Source: Coptis chinensis | Taxonomy: Eukaryota; Streptophyta; Magnoliopsida; Ranunculales; Ranunculaceae | Assembly (NCBI GenBank): GCA_015680905.1 | Contig: CM027385.1 | Coordinates: 21,272,501-21,336,500 of the forward strand | Reading direction: 5' to 3' | DNA: 64,000 nucleotides | Part shown: positions 33,475 to 45,131 of the stretch, one piece after another | Layout of the letters: each line of letters begins with the position of its first letter | Position numbering within the stretch: position 1 is the first letter of the stretch | Made by a program: the position numbers and the translations under genes | The notes under the pieces: model-generated | Database searches by the model: none | Told to the model about the DNA's origin: nothing | The model's input: the letters and a program-made list of their open reading frames with translations, nothing else

Positions 33475-34379
33475 GAGATTTAGAGAAACGAAATGTAATG
33501 CTACTGAAAAAGTAGTGCAGAATGAAATTCGAGTATGAAGGATTTTATTTAGTTGGGTGACAGTGACGCGTCATAGGACATTCACTCACTGTTCTAATAA
33601 TAATAATAATTAAACAAAATAATATTGAAAAGTACAAATATGAATCAACAATACATTCACTCACTGGTTTGTTGTCTGTCATTGCAATGTTATAAACCAG
33701 CGTTGTAAGAAAAATGTGCAACGGTGTCATATCATTCTTGTGCCATGTGGATAACAATATGAATCAACAATACATTATACAAGCCTAGTAAATCACTATA
33801 TAAGTATATGCCAGTAACCACGTCAAGAACATCAATTGTGTCATATACATTCCATTATATGTATCGTACTTTGTTTTCTGCATTTCTTGAACGGGGATGT
33901 TAGTTATTAAGTTAAACTTTCAACAAAATGTGGACAATCACTTCAAATATTATTTACAAAATCTTTTGGACTAAATTTATGGCTACAAAATTGGTAATAC
34001 GTATGGAAAAGTGGTAAGAAATCAATAAAATTTAGCTTGCCATAAAAAACAAAATTTTTACCGAAATAATGAGATATCTGGACACGTTGTTCTCCTAAAT
34101 AGCCGCTGCCTTAATCAGTAGCAACCTCTTATTCTCTTACTTCAGGACCAAAGCTTTGTTTTTACCGAATTCTTCTCACCCTCTCTCCCTACTGTATGAA
34201 TCTAGTCAGAAATTTAGTAAATGAGATTTGAGGTTGTGAGGGGAAGGCAATGTTAGGTCTAAGGTTGGTTTTATATGGTCTAAGATCGGCTTAAAAACAA
34301 CGGAGCCCTAAGAACTATAGGATGGCCCATTTACATAGGGAAGGCCCATTCTCAATCCAAACTTATATTAGTTTAATAT
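33475..34379. other. Unassigned MULE interior
   Basis: AT-rich, no recognised domain. It has a small ATA/TAA run near 33596-33610 and two copies of ATATGAATCAACAATACATT (near 33637 and 33759), the second within about 120 bp of the first. Confidence 0.35.
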
Positions 34380-35273
34380 CCCGGCTCTTAAACGGACGTC
34401 CGTTTATGAACATGTTCTATAGTGTCTTTCTTAGCATATATTTAGGGCTGGCAATGGGTCGGGTAAGAACCGATACCCGATCCGGTCAGAACCAATAAAA
34501 GCGGGTCTGGGACAGGTAGTTAGCATATTGGACTGGTTCTGGGTCTTGAAAATCAGAACCGGACTCTTATTGGATTGGTTCTGGATTAAGTATGTACCGA
34601 ACCGTTATGGGACTAATCCAATTAAAATTTTTAGTCTTATTCTTTCTAATTTTCCTCCACCATATATTTCTATTACCTTATACAACATTGCAATATTTAA
34701 AGTTCCAAAATAAGATATGCAAAATACATATGTAATATTACGATATTTTTTTACATAATAAAAAGATGGTTTCTATTACAAATTTGGATTTCAAATCATT
34801 CATTATGCCTTTTTTTATTTGTATATCTTGTTTTTGTGTTTAGCAAAAAAAAAAATTATTTAATATTTATATAACGAAAATTAGGATCCAATTATTAAAA
34901 ACTCGGTTCACCGGGTTGAAATTGAGCTTATTGGTTCGGAACGGATCGGATTCGGAATCAAAAAAAAGTTTTCGGTTCGGTTCTGGTTCTCTAACTCAAA
35001 TATCCGTTCGGGTCAGGTCCGGTTCTAGGTCTATATTAATGAAAAGCGGATCGGTTTTGGATTTGCCTATATCCGGACCGATCCAACCCATTGCCAGCCC
35101 TACATATATTATGTTGTTCAAAGCTTACATAGTGTCATATATAAGCATAAATTATAAATTTAATAAGCGTAAATTACAGAAGGTTGTAAAGACAATATAT
35201 AAGTTGTTACCGACACTGTATAAGCTGTTCAAGACTCATGTCCGTAAACGGACTAGTCCGTTTAAGAGTCGGG
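34380..35273. repeat. Foldback element copy I, split by a hAT element
   Basis: Left end CCCGGCTCTTAAACGGACG and right end, inverted, CCCGACTCTTAAACGGACT. The inner arms ATAGTGTCTTTCTTAGC and GACACTGTATAAGCTGTTC are separated by the 660-bp hAT at 34443-35102. The perfect-looking ends define the family terminus best. Confidence 0.8.
34443..35102. mobile_element. Short hAT-type element with 8-bp target duplication
   Basis: 660 bp with terminal inverted repeats TAGGGCTGGCAATGGGT at both ends, flanked by identical CATATATT (34435-34442 and 35103-35110). An 8-bp duplication and TAGGG-type ends are diagnostic of hAT. The interior is AT-rich with repeated CGGTTC/GGTTCTGG motifs and no transposase, so it is non-autonomous. 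Confidence 0.92.
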
Positions 35274-35306
35274 TCCATTTAAAAGGGGGCTGGTACCGGT
35301 ACCGGT

Positions 35307-36165
35307 TAGGGGTGTACTACGGGGCGGGTCGGGTCAACTGCGGGTCAAATAGTAATGGGGTGGGGCGGGGCGGGTTGAAGTGTCATGTCTTAGTACCATC
35401 ACCCGACCTGTTGGGTCAGCTTATGGGGCGGGTTTTGGGCGGGTCATCCGGGTCGGGTGGAAATTATCATTTTATCCCAATTTCACCTAAAAAAAACTTT
35501 CTAATTCTGCAAGTAATATATTTCCAATTCACAATATAGAGAAAAAAATGGAATCAATCAATAAAAAAATAAACAAAAATAAAAAAAAACTTAAACTTGA
35601 ATTCAAAACCATATCTGCAAATTTGAATCTTCTTTCTCGTGATTTATTTGTAAATTGATTATTTTCCATAGCATGATAAAATGAAGATGAGAGCGAGGAT
35701 CTATGGTACAAAATAATAAAATATAAACTAAAATAATTCGAAATTAATACAAGGATGAATGATTCATCTTCTCCAAAATTCAAAAGTTGAATTTGAACTT
35801 TTGATATTTGCCCAATGTTCAAACTTGAATATTTGAAATTGATGTTGAACTCATAAGTTTGTATTCATATCTCCCAAATTTCTACAAAAGTTAAAAGAAA
35901 ATATAAACAAAATACAAAAATATTAGAGTTAGAGTTTTGAAATTATGCGGGTTAACGGGGTTGGGTCAACGGCTTTTGACACGGTGCGGGTTGGGCGGTT
36001 TGACGGGTCGGGTTTGAGCATAGAACCTACACCCATAGCCCGACCGCGTAAAAACTGGTGGCGGGGCAGGGCGGATCTATTTTTGGGTCGCTGCGGGTTT
36101 GGGTGGCAGGTGAAGACCGGGTACCCTACCGGATGATGGGTTAACGGTTTTTTTTTACACTCCTA
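35307..36165. mobile_element. Second short hAT-type element
   Basis: 859 bp with ends TAGGGGTGTACTACGG and, inverted, TAGGAGTGTAAAAAAA, flanked by identical GTACCGGT (35299-35306 and 36166-36173). The ends are rich in GCGGGTCGGG-type repeats; the middle (35480-35930) is AT-rich. No transposase seen. It inserted 33 bp outside foldback copy I. Confidence 0.88.
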
Positions 36166-36173
36166 GTACCGGT

Positions 36174-36917
36174 ATATACCTACAAAAGAAACAAATGAAA
36201 ATTCGTTTGGGGTGTCTTGTGTACAAACCATCCAACACATGGACCTCGAGCTCTTCGGTTCGAATGCTATTCCCCCAATACGAGTACATAACTGCAATCT
36301 TTCCTGCAATCCGAATTTTGGCTTCTATTTGTTTGTTTCACCAGAATCGACATACTCTGATTCACTCCATGAGGGTGACAGTGACAATTGTTGTTGTTTT
36401 GGCGTGACAGTGGCAGTGACGATGAGTTTATTCAAAAAAGTTCACTCAATTCAGCTGAGGAAATCGAAGATTATCGAACCTCTTCTACATCAACTCATTA
36501 AAGTTTCATTAAAGGTATAGATTGATTGTTTGTTTTTCATTTTCCCTTTTAAAATTGCTACCTAGTAATTTGCGGTTCCTGTTTCTTCTTTCTTCAATGG
36601 AACAATATCCTCGATATGTACTAATTTGAAAATTTAAAAATTGGAGTACAAAACAAAAAACAACAAGCAGTGCTTTCAACATTAAATTGTTGTTTAAACA
36701 TGAACGCTCTTATCAAAATTGGTCCTTTCAACAACACAAAACTAGGTTGTCATATGCACATAATTCAACAATGGTTACTAGGATGACATTAAATAGATAA
36801 CTCACGATACTATACTAGCATTCTGAATATATAATGACAGTAATTACATTACGACATGCGGATTACCAAAACATTAAGCTTAAACTTCGCTTACGACGTT
36901 AATCATCTTTTTAAACT
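36174..36917 (+). other. MULE interior with weak open frames
   Basis: Two overlapping plus-strand frames at 36195-36407 and 36212-36520 (the second ends SLFKKVHSIQLRKSKIIEPL) have no known domain. The rest to 36917 is AT-rich. I cannot support a gene. Confidence 0.25.
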
Positions 36918-38044
36918 TCAAACTCGTCGTACAACTCCACTTCCACTATTCCACAGGGGTTCATAACTTATGCACGTCTCCTTTGGCTTCGCAGCATACC
37001 AAACGCCTTGCACACTTCCTAGTCTTGGTCTTTTCGAAAGCAAAAAAGTATCAAATTCAATCTCCTCAGCAATACTCATCCTTGAATCAGTCTCACAATA
37101 TTTTCTTTTCATCGACTACAAGAATTAACAATAAATTATAACAATCACAGCCAAGTGCAAATTACAACAACACATAATATTGAACCTATACGATGCGACT
37201 CTGTAATGTCACAAGGGCATAGAAATTACCATCGTTCCAGCAGGGGGTGGTAGGAGATATGGTTGTGGTATACACTCTGGACGGGGTGTAGAGAATGAAA
37301 TTCTTCTGGACTATCGAAATCACCAAGAAAGTCAAACGCCGAAACAAAATATGGGGAACGAAGAAACTCCATTGTCAATGCCATTCTGACATTTCAGGCC
37401 ACACAAGATAACTCAAATCTAACAGAATCTGCTTCTGATCCAAAACGATCGACAGGACATTTATCCAACAGACACTCTGTTAAAACTTGTAGGCACCGCA
37501 ACTTCTCTAATATCAGAGACTTGTGCTTACTTTCAATCTTGCCAGACCAAACAACAAACTTAAAAGAAGGTACATTTAGGCTCTGAAGGTTCCTCTCTAT
37601 ACAAAAAATGTACCCATCAAAAAATTCCTCACAATCGCATATCATTTCCCATAAATATTTCTCCATGAAATTCACGTCAAATCCCCAGGACCTCAACAAA
37701 TCTATGTCCACAACCAGCTTGTAGAATTCTTTAGTAACCACCGCCTTCATATCTAGCTTGAAGTTGTACAGCTTATTCACCGTCACAATGAAAATCTCCC
37801 ACAAATGAGCCAAAGTATCTATATCTCGGCACTTTGGTGACTAGGGATGCCATTTCAAGAAATGCTTAAAACTATGACTATTCACATAAGCCACTAGCGC
37901 CACAGAACTCTTGCCTACCAGCCAGTATTCATCAAAAGTTCCACACTCTACATTCCATCTCCACCACTTGTTTGCCTTCTCCCTTTTATAAAAGTCCCTC
38001 ACAGAACTCTTCTCTTTGCGAAAATCACCAAATTCTGCACACAA
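36918..38044 (-). pseudogene. Unrecognised gene inside right MULE end
   Basis: Reading inward from the right terminal repeat, an exon begins after TGTGTGCAG (38038): AEFGDFRKEKSSVRDFYKR, ANKWWRWNVECGTFDEYWLV, SSVALVAYVNSHSFKHFLKW, stop (TAG 37838-37840), then CRDIDTLAHLWEIFIVTVNK, DLLRSWGFDVNFMEKYLWEM and LRCLQVLTECLLDKCPVDRF. After a second stop (37394) it continues MALTMEFLRSPYFVSAFDFL to a donor at 37229. A last exon (37115-36918) encodes MKRKYCETDSRMSIAEE and LLSKRPRLGSVQGVWY. Codon structure and splice sites argue for a real former gene, about 340 residues, possibly nuclear (KRK and KRPR motifs). No family recognised. It converges on mudrA, as mudrB does in maize MuDR, but I see no similarity to MURB. 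Confidence 0.5.
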
Positions 38045-38751
38045 ATCCGAGATAAATCAAATCGTTGGTACCGAATAAAAAGAAACAATTGTTCGATCAG
38101 TACTACACTATACTTCCATTATTAGATACCACATAAGTCATACAACGAAACTGAATTGAACAGTCTCATGAACACTGACAATAAATCTATATCTAAAACA
38201 TGTACTAGGGGCCAAACATGATAATCAAAACCAAAAACATTATTTACTCAAACTTCATTATCAAATTGAAAACTTAAAACTTGTTATCAACACCTTCAAA
38301 TGATTGAAAATTACCAGGAACACAAAGAAATTGTTTCTCCTTCAAATGATTCTCTTTACCCTACTCCAACAACATTTTTGTGGGAAAGAAACAGAAGACA
38401 CTGTAGGGAATTGGCGGGGAAAAGATAGGGTAACTGTTTTGATTCACCAAGAACAGATGTGTGGGAAAATAATTAGAGATAAGGGAGATAAATATAGAGA
38501 CAATTTGGCGCGAACTATAGGGAAAAGAGAGGGGACTGAAATAAACTTCATTAGATTGGAATGCGTGGAAGAGAGAGATAAAGATGAAGTCCTCTTTTCT
38601 AACCAAGTACAGAAGATGATGGCTAGAGAGAGAAGAAGACGAAGTCTTAATAAGAAAAGGTTCAACAAGTAATTATACCTGTTGGTAAAAAGGGTAAAAC
38701 GGTATTATCAACAAAAAGGCAAAAGGGCATCACAGTAAATTTAATTTTTTG
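38045..38751 (-). promoter_or_regulatory. Leader region of the right-end MULE gene
   Basis: On the minus strand a pyrimidine-rich stretch (38690-38340) that looks like a 5' leader ends at a possible donor TTCCTG|GTAATT (near 38316). The upstream right terminal repeat would supply the promoter, as in maize MuDR. Short frames on both strands here look like chance. Confidence 0.3.
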
Positions 38752-38866
38752 GCTGACATCAGCAAGTGGGTCAAATGTCTTACAGTGGAATAAATTAGTG
38801 GTCAACATTTTCAACGCCCAAAACTGGTATGTTCGCTAATTTGACGTCCGATTCTGGTATTCCCCG
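38752..38866 (-). repeat. Right terminal inverted repeat of giant MULE
   Basis: Minus-strand reading starts CGGGGAATACCAGAATCGG next to target copy AAAGTGAAA (38867-38875). It is the partner of 12381-12495. Confidence 0.75.
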
Positions 38867-38880
38867 AAAGTGAAAACTTA

Positions 38881-39173
<293 letters not shown>

Positions 39174-39955
39174 GATGATTACTCCTCAAATCTGCAACCG
39201 AACAAACAAATAAAATTAATAAAACCAATCAAATGATTATAAGAAAATCACGAAAGAAAGTTAGAAAGAAAGAAAAAAAGAGTACATGGAAATAAGTGAC
39301 TTCTAGCAATCAATGTAACAGTAATTTACAAAGGTAACTATTGGAGATTTTAAGCTAATACCAATGTGTACTGCGGATTGGAGTTTGCTGAAGTTCAACA
39401 AACAATTACCACTATAACCAGCAAAAATGGATCATCAAGTTGAGAAACAGCGTCTGCAAGAGTGAGACCTCATCCATTTGCCATATAAGACGAATATTTA
39501 CCTTTCCAGTCTCAAGTACACATACAACTAAAGAATACCAGCGGATTTCAAAGTGTTTCTGATTACCTTCACATAAAGAAAACAGTGTGTGCCCTCTCAA
39601 CCATTTTGACGCGATTGGGAACAAAACTTAAGAATTAGAAGAAAAAGTTTTGGGGTTTCGACGAACGGTTTTCTATTTTTAATTGAAGGTTTTTTGTTTT
39701 ATGAGGATTCATAGTTTGAGGCGATGGGAACAATTTTCTATTTCAGCTGAAGGTTTTTCGTTTTTTGAGGATTCGTAGTTTAAGGCGATGGGGGGTTTTT
39801 TTTTTGAATCATTTTTTGTGTTTTAATGTTCCGTAAGTATATCACGAATCATAACTTTGATTGGCATGCAATTGTTTTCTCATTATTTTATGGATCTCGA
39901 AAACATATAACCAATCTCGAGCAAATCCAACATTTGGTGTACTTTTTAGTAGGGA
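39174..39955 (-). other. Helitron 5' end region
   Basis: On the minus strand, from TCCCTACTA (39955), it holds sequence resembling 11750-11930 (shared CTCGAGCAAATCCAAC on the plus strand), a tandem pair of about 62 bp (39667-39727 and 39733-39791), and a possible small exon (MVERAHCFLYVK then GTAATC, near 39600-39560). It probably includes the glutathione reductase upstream region. Confidence 0.4.
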
Positions 39956-40017
39956 CTGACTCACAAATAATCAAAATATTGTCTTGGCTTTTAATTAACT
40001 TTAGGTACCCACTTAAA

Positions 40018-41807
40018 AATACTGCTGACGGGGCATCCTGAAATCGCAGATGAGCATTTTCGCCCACTGTGCAATAATAGATTTAGATATAGAGTGTGTA
40101 AGTGACACAATGAGATAAACAGGACGATTGAATAAAAAGGAAAGTTTTACCTTGGCAAGGTGAACAACAGATCGGTGAAAGGACAGGTCCAAACTCCCAG
40201 TCATGTTGGCTTTAGCTTTGTCAATAGGAAGCCGCGCAGCTTCTAGAACTCTGAACGCGATATCGACATCATTAACATAGTGTTTGTTGGTAAAGGGAAG
40301 CTCATCAGTTCGGCCCCAACGCCTCATCTCCATGATCATCTCCCTTTCACTGGAATCTGGGGATCGTGGAGAGAAGGAAATGTCATCACTCACCTTCCTC
40401 CTATCACCAAATCGAGGAGGAGGGAGAGGAATAGTTATAGTAGTTGTTTCGGCAATGCCCTTCCCCTTACGATTATCAGGGAGGGAAGGGTCAATAGTCA
40501 GAGGTACATTGTCACCAGCTTGTTCATAACCTATAAGAGGATCTGGAACTGGTAGGGATATAGCTACTTTCTCAAAAGACTTACCAAAGTGGGAACTACT
40601 ATCAGGAACCTTGAAAAGAGTTTCTTCATTCACAGTGAGAGGACGAAATTTTATTTTCTTACCAGATGGGGCAATATCAGAAGTAGGAGTAGGGTCAGCT
40701 CTCTTAAATCTAGAATGGTTGGACACACATACTTCCCTTTTTAAATTGCTTGCCACCAGCAGTTCATGAGGCAGTTTAGGGCCCCTCCTGCCAATGATCA
40801 CACAATTATCACTGACCGCAGGCTCCAGAACTTAGCCCGATGTCACAGCATTACCGGAGGCAGCCATAGAGCTCTTCTCCTTGTGGTTTCCTCTTCTTCT
40901 AGTACTCAAAGAGGATTCATCCTGAACTGGAAGAGGAAGAAGTCCAGCATCCTGATCCACTGGAGGAGGAAGTACTGTGCTCCCAGAATTCACAGTGTTT
41001 ATCCCAAAAGGGAAAAAGTCGGGGGCAAGTTGAAGCAAATCTTCAGCAGACATGTTGAAATATTCATAAAGACGGGTGGGATCATGAACTTTCACCCAGG
41101 GCATCCTTTGTTCCTTAGGGATCTTCTTGATGAAGTCCACCGTAACAGCATCAGTTGTAGTTAATTGATTCTAGGGGGAAGAGTCATCTAAGAAAAAATA
41201 GCAATGGAACTCAGTCGAAAGGCTCTTATAGTGATTGCAGAATTCGTAAGAAAAGAGACTTACTGGTTGGAGCATGAGTGTGTTTTCTGGGAACAAGAAT
41301 TCCCACAGGCTCACCATCAGCATCAAAAGGACGAACGTCCCATGCATCGCCGAACACACGAAGGTGGTGATCAGCCCAGGCTTTGTCACTCTGCTTTCCC
41401 TCGAAAAAGATAATCGGAGAGTTCTTGTCTCTGGTCATGAGATAGTAGTAAGATTGGTCACGAATACACAGTACCTCATAAAAGTACCCAAACACCCAAC
41501 AATTCAGAACGAATCCATGCCTCTTGGCCAATATGGTAGAGTACATGATAGTTCTGTAGAACAGAGGTACGGCTTGACCAAGAGCAAGATTGAAGTAAAT
41601 CAGACACTTTCTTAACAGTGGGTGGAGGGGAAGAGTGAGTTCGGCCCTGAGTTGACCAATGGTGATGAGCGCCACTTCCTTGTAGGCCAACTCATCAAAC
41701 AAACTCCCCCACTCCAGACCGATATCATCAGGGATGTAGAATTTCTCTCGAATAAGTTCCAAGAAGGAAAGTTCTTCGAAGTTTACAAGTGACCAGTTAG
41801 GATTCAT
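40018..41807 (-). pseudogene. Antisense ORF of Tat-like element, N-terminal part
   Basis: Starts at MNPNWSLVNFEELSFLELI (41807). The first exon (41807-41264) encodes a plant-transposon-protein-like domain with RAELTLPLHPLLRKCL and FGDAWDVRPF. A likely intron at 41263-41171 (GTAAGT to CCCCTAG) follows, then KIPKEQRMPWVKVHDP near 41110. After a stop near 40832 the frame shifts to a low-complexity Pro/Ser region (40801-40150). A second intron-like stretch begins after VVHLAK (near 40150). It ends where the Helitron-like DNA begins, and the helical C-terminus is at 9011-9948. Confidence 0.68.
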
Positions 41808-42142
41808 GATTAGAAAAGAGAAAAAGTTTCAAGTTTTGGTTACCCTAAATAGGATATCAAAAGGTTCAATATACAGGGAAAAAGTAGTAGAAGAGATAAT
41901 GAGGGTTCTCTCACTAGGTCCTTTATATACAGATAAGATGAACGGTTACGATTAGCCTAAGCATTATGTCTTTTCGGGATGGAACTGCCATCATTACCCT
42001 TTTCGGGAAACGGCGTGTCTGTTCAAGCCGTCTTTTCAGAGCCTTAATTAGTTGAGTGCGTAATTAGTTCCAAGAACTGTTTAGCAAAAAGTTTCCCGCA
42101 CCAAAAGTAGTGTCGCTTCAAGCGCCCACGTGCTAGATGGCA

Positions 42143-42154
42143 CGAGAAGGGGCA
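42143..42154 (+). other. Polypurine tract of Tat-like element
   Basis: CGAGAAGGGGCA lies two bases upstream of the 3' LTR at 42157, where plus-strand priming is expected. Confidence 0.65.
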
Positions 42155-42156
42155 TT

Positions 42157-42840
42157 TGTAAGGGGGATTTCCCGTCATTGGATAAATGACATGTGTATGG
42201 GAAATAACCCAGGACTATAGATATCCAGAATGAGATGAGGACCATCGGATTAGTTCTGCGGATAAGTGATCTCGTGTTTAGCAGGAGTGTTTAGTAGGCA
42301 TGTGCCAGGCACGTGATTGACCGCCTCTAAGCATAACAGTTCTCCAAGTCGTTAGGAACTGATATGGACAGTTCCTAAACTTAAGAAAACTGAAGAGGGC
42401 GATCTTTGATAATAAGGAAAGAATCGTAATGACATATCTTAAGAGTTACCTTTTAGATATAATCTTCCCATATATTATGGGACATTATGATCAACAAGGA
42501 AACCTACCTCTAACAAGATATGGTCTAGATTCAGACTTCTATAAGAAGAGGATTCCTAATAGGAAGGCAGAGTCCAAAGATGGAAGAGAATTCACAAGCG
42601 GTGAGGTTCTCCCTAACCCTAGGACTCTCAAAGCTTTTCCTATATAAACCATAGGAATTTTCTCTTAGGAACTACGCAAAATAGAGTGTGATTCTCCTAA
42701 ATAAACAAGGAGATACGTAGGCAGCCGCCAGGCTATTCAACCCTGAACTCACAATCATCTCATCTTTTCTCTACTCAGTAAAAGCTTCTAGATCACAAGG
42801 CACAAAGGAAGATCAGGGGATACTCGGAAACTCCCCTACA
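42157..42840 (+). repeat. 3' LTR of Tat-like element
   Basis: 684-bp LTR matching 79-781, with the same TATA box (CCTATATAAACC at 42639-42650) and the same end (CTCCCCTACA). It differs from the 5' LTR by scattered substitutions, by lacking the short GTTAGGAACTGATAT duplication, and by an extra CAGCCGCCAGG-type segment near 42722. It is followed by the target copy GTTTG. Confidence 0.9.
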
Positions 42841-42845
42841 GTTTG

Positions 42846-43420
42846 GGTGATGGCATTTTGTTCCCTATATGAGTCGGTTATTTGTTCATTAAATGTTTGT
42901 TCTTAGTCAGTCTTTTGTTCCCTAAATATGTTTGTTAAGTCGGCTACTAGTAGGGAAATTTGGTCTGGAAAGGGTGGCGAACTAGATGGGTGGTTGGTTT
43001 CTAGCATGGTGGAAAGGTTTGGTGTAGGTGAGGTTAGCATCAATCTTGTCCATTCTAGGTTCTGAAGTATTATTTTGTTTTGGGCCATGATTTTCTCAAA
43101 TGTTGTTAGCGGAGGGGAAGCTTGGTTGTGTGGTTCTGGTTGGTATGGTGTTTGATAGTCATAGCTATTGGTGTTTGAGTGACTCTGGTTGATTTCGTAC
43201 TGTGCTGGGTTAGGTTGAGGCTGAATGGCTGGTTGATTGTTATTGGTGGAACTTCATGAATAGTTTGGATGATCAGAAAACTCTTGATTGTATAGGTTAC
43301 TATGAAAGTTTGAAAATTGAGGCTCATAATTATAAGTATATTCTATAGCAGGCCCAAACTCTTAGTATGATGGGCACTGAGAAGCCTAATGGTAAGGACT
43401 ACCACAACATAAACATGGTG
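42846..43420 (-). pseudogene. Gag region of outer gypsy element, upstream part
   Basis: The minus strand encodes an Asn/Gln/Tyr-rich stretch (for example YDYQTPYQPEPHNQA), then a helical segment containing TTFEKIMAQNKIILQNLEW. This is the composition of the variable linker in plant gypsy Gag proteins. The frame has at least one stop (after FREQKTD) and probable frameshifts. It is cut at 42845/78 by the Tat-like element and continues in frame as TQTMLQNLAQM at positions 78-1. Family assignment rests on composition and on position behind the LTR, so it is moderate. Confidence 0.55.
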
Positions 43421-44246
43421 AAGGGTTTGCATAATAACCACATGATTGTTGATCTACATATTGATAAGCCATATTGGTTTTAAAGATATATTCTACGTTA
43501 ATTAATATACAAAGACTCTAACTATAAATTTTTAGATAGGCAATTATTTTTTCTTCTACGAGAAACTAATATGGCAGGTTTATGCATACTATATCTTAAT
43601 CTCAGACAAGTTTTTAAGTCTAATAGGCAATTCCTAATGAGTATGCAAATATTAGCATGATTATTATTAGAAATAGAATCCTCTTACAATAGATTCGAGG
43701 ATGTATAGAGGTGTTACCTAGAGCCTCCTTGCTACGCGTATGAATAGCGCCTTCAATAGCCTTGAAGCACGTCTAGTGTTACTTGAACAATTATACGAGT
43801 ATTGGTTCGGGTACACGGTGTGGATTGTGAAGTCCTGTAAAAAGATAAACCTTATTAGTGATAAAATTTTAGGAATTAGGGTAAGGCTTTTTACTATAGG
43901 CTTCGTGTTAGGCCTGGATGCCAGACCTATGAAATGGGCTTTGGTAGTGGGTGGGCTTACTAACTAATATTAATTAATTTTTTTGTATTTTTCTATCAAA
44001 CCAACGGCCAAGTCACTTAAAAATTTGAGGGAGGTTATCCGTGCGTGCACGATCCTTAATTAAAGAACTCCAAATTCTTTCAGTTTTCTAGACACCGTTT
44101 AGAATGAAGAAAAGTAATTATTAAAATTTTATAATTTTTAGCATACGAGTATTGTACTGTACTCTTGAGAAAATATTGCAAATAATATTAAAAATTAGAG
44201 TTTCTATATTTAGCCTAGGGCGCGTGTGTGCTAAAAAATAGGCTAA

Positions 44247-44281
<35 letters not shown>

Positions 44282-44608
44282 AAGGAGCGCGGGGCGCACT
44301 TCAGAATAGGGTAAATTGGGGCCTGGTCGCGTTACTAAAGGTGTAATGCGCTGTGAGCACTATGTAAAAGGCAAATCTAAAAGTATGCCAAGACGCCGTA
44401 AGTTAAAACTATGGTTTGGAATTTTTAGGGTCAGGTCATGGGAGTGCAGGGAGTTGGAATCACAACTCGTATGCACTTAGGCAATAGCATAAAAATTTGA
44501 AAAAATTACAAACAGTGTTTTCAGTGTTTTGGTTAGTGAATAGTGAAAACAATTTTTATAATCTAAACACGCAATACGAAAGCAAACAAGATGGCAAGCG
44601 GTGCAATT
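43421..44608 (-). other. Leader of outer gypsy element
   Basis: No gene recognised. It lies between the primer-like site (44592-44606) and the gag-like region. It contains a 27-base T run at 44249-44275 (A run on the element's strand). Short open frames here have no recognisable domain. Confidence 0.5.
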
Positions 44609-45131
44609 TGACAAGTGAATTCAATTATGTAAAAATAATGAATTTAAATGATGAATAAAGGTATTAGAAGGGGTTTAATCCACCACACAATTCGATCGAC
44701 CATTAGGTTGGTTATCGAATTGCTTGTTAATCCCTAGTGAATACCAATTCAAGTCATCTCTAATCATGGATTCACTAGCATGAAAGTTTAGCTCCACCAC
44801 AAATCTCTTTATTGGTGGCTCTAAACTCTAATTCAACTCTTATAAGTTTTATCTCTAAACAATCATAAGAATCAAACTTGAAACTCTATTGCAAAACAAT
44901 AACTAAACAACTAATTAATCATCCTCACGTGGCTTCATTAAACCCCTCTAATGGAGATTTAGCCTTGTATCAGAATCATACTAAGTAATAATAATAAGAC
45001 GACATAATAAAGTAAAGAAGAATTGAATAAACAAGCTTTTATTGAAAGGTTTCTAATGAAGGCTACAACTAAATTATTTTAACCCTAAACTAAACTACAA
45101 CTACACTAAACTAATTAGAGACTAAGGGGAG
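44609..45131 (-). repeat. 5' LTR of outer gypsy element, downstream part
   Basis: Continuation of the LTR after the insertion. It ends on the minus strand at ACTTGTCA, so the full LTR is about 1.1 kb. The next minus-strand bases (44606-44592) resemble the primer site TGGCACCGTTGCC but are altered. It shares the block around 'CCATTAGAGGGGTT' with the LTRs at 5136, 45132 and 58483. Confidence 0.65.

Larger units (their letters stand above)
12381..38866 (+). mobile_element. Giant Mutator-like element (MULE) with multiple accessory genes
   Basis: The outer edges carry an identical 9-bp target duplication AAAGTGAAA (12372-12380 and 38867-38875), the size made by Mutator transposases. The inward ends are inverted relatives: GGGCAACTTCAAAAATCGGA on the left and, read from the right end, GGGGAATACCAGAATCGGAC, with further matches for about 100 bp (GTTAGCAAAC/ATTAGCGAAC; ACATACCA; GACCCACTT). 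Inside are a mudrA-type transposase, Ulp1-like peptidases, F-box-like genes, a viroplasmin-domain gene and an unknown gene. Plant MULEs carrying Ulp-like genes (Kaonashi type) are known, but this length and gene set are unusual. Its own later insertions account for about 5.8 kb of the 26.5 kb. Confidence 0.85.

Noticed and set aside
38304..38672. Plus-strand 122-codon frame beside the right MULE end
   Set aside because: It overlaps a pyrimidine-rich leader of the minus-strand gene, has no domain and no homologous pattern; probably chance.
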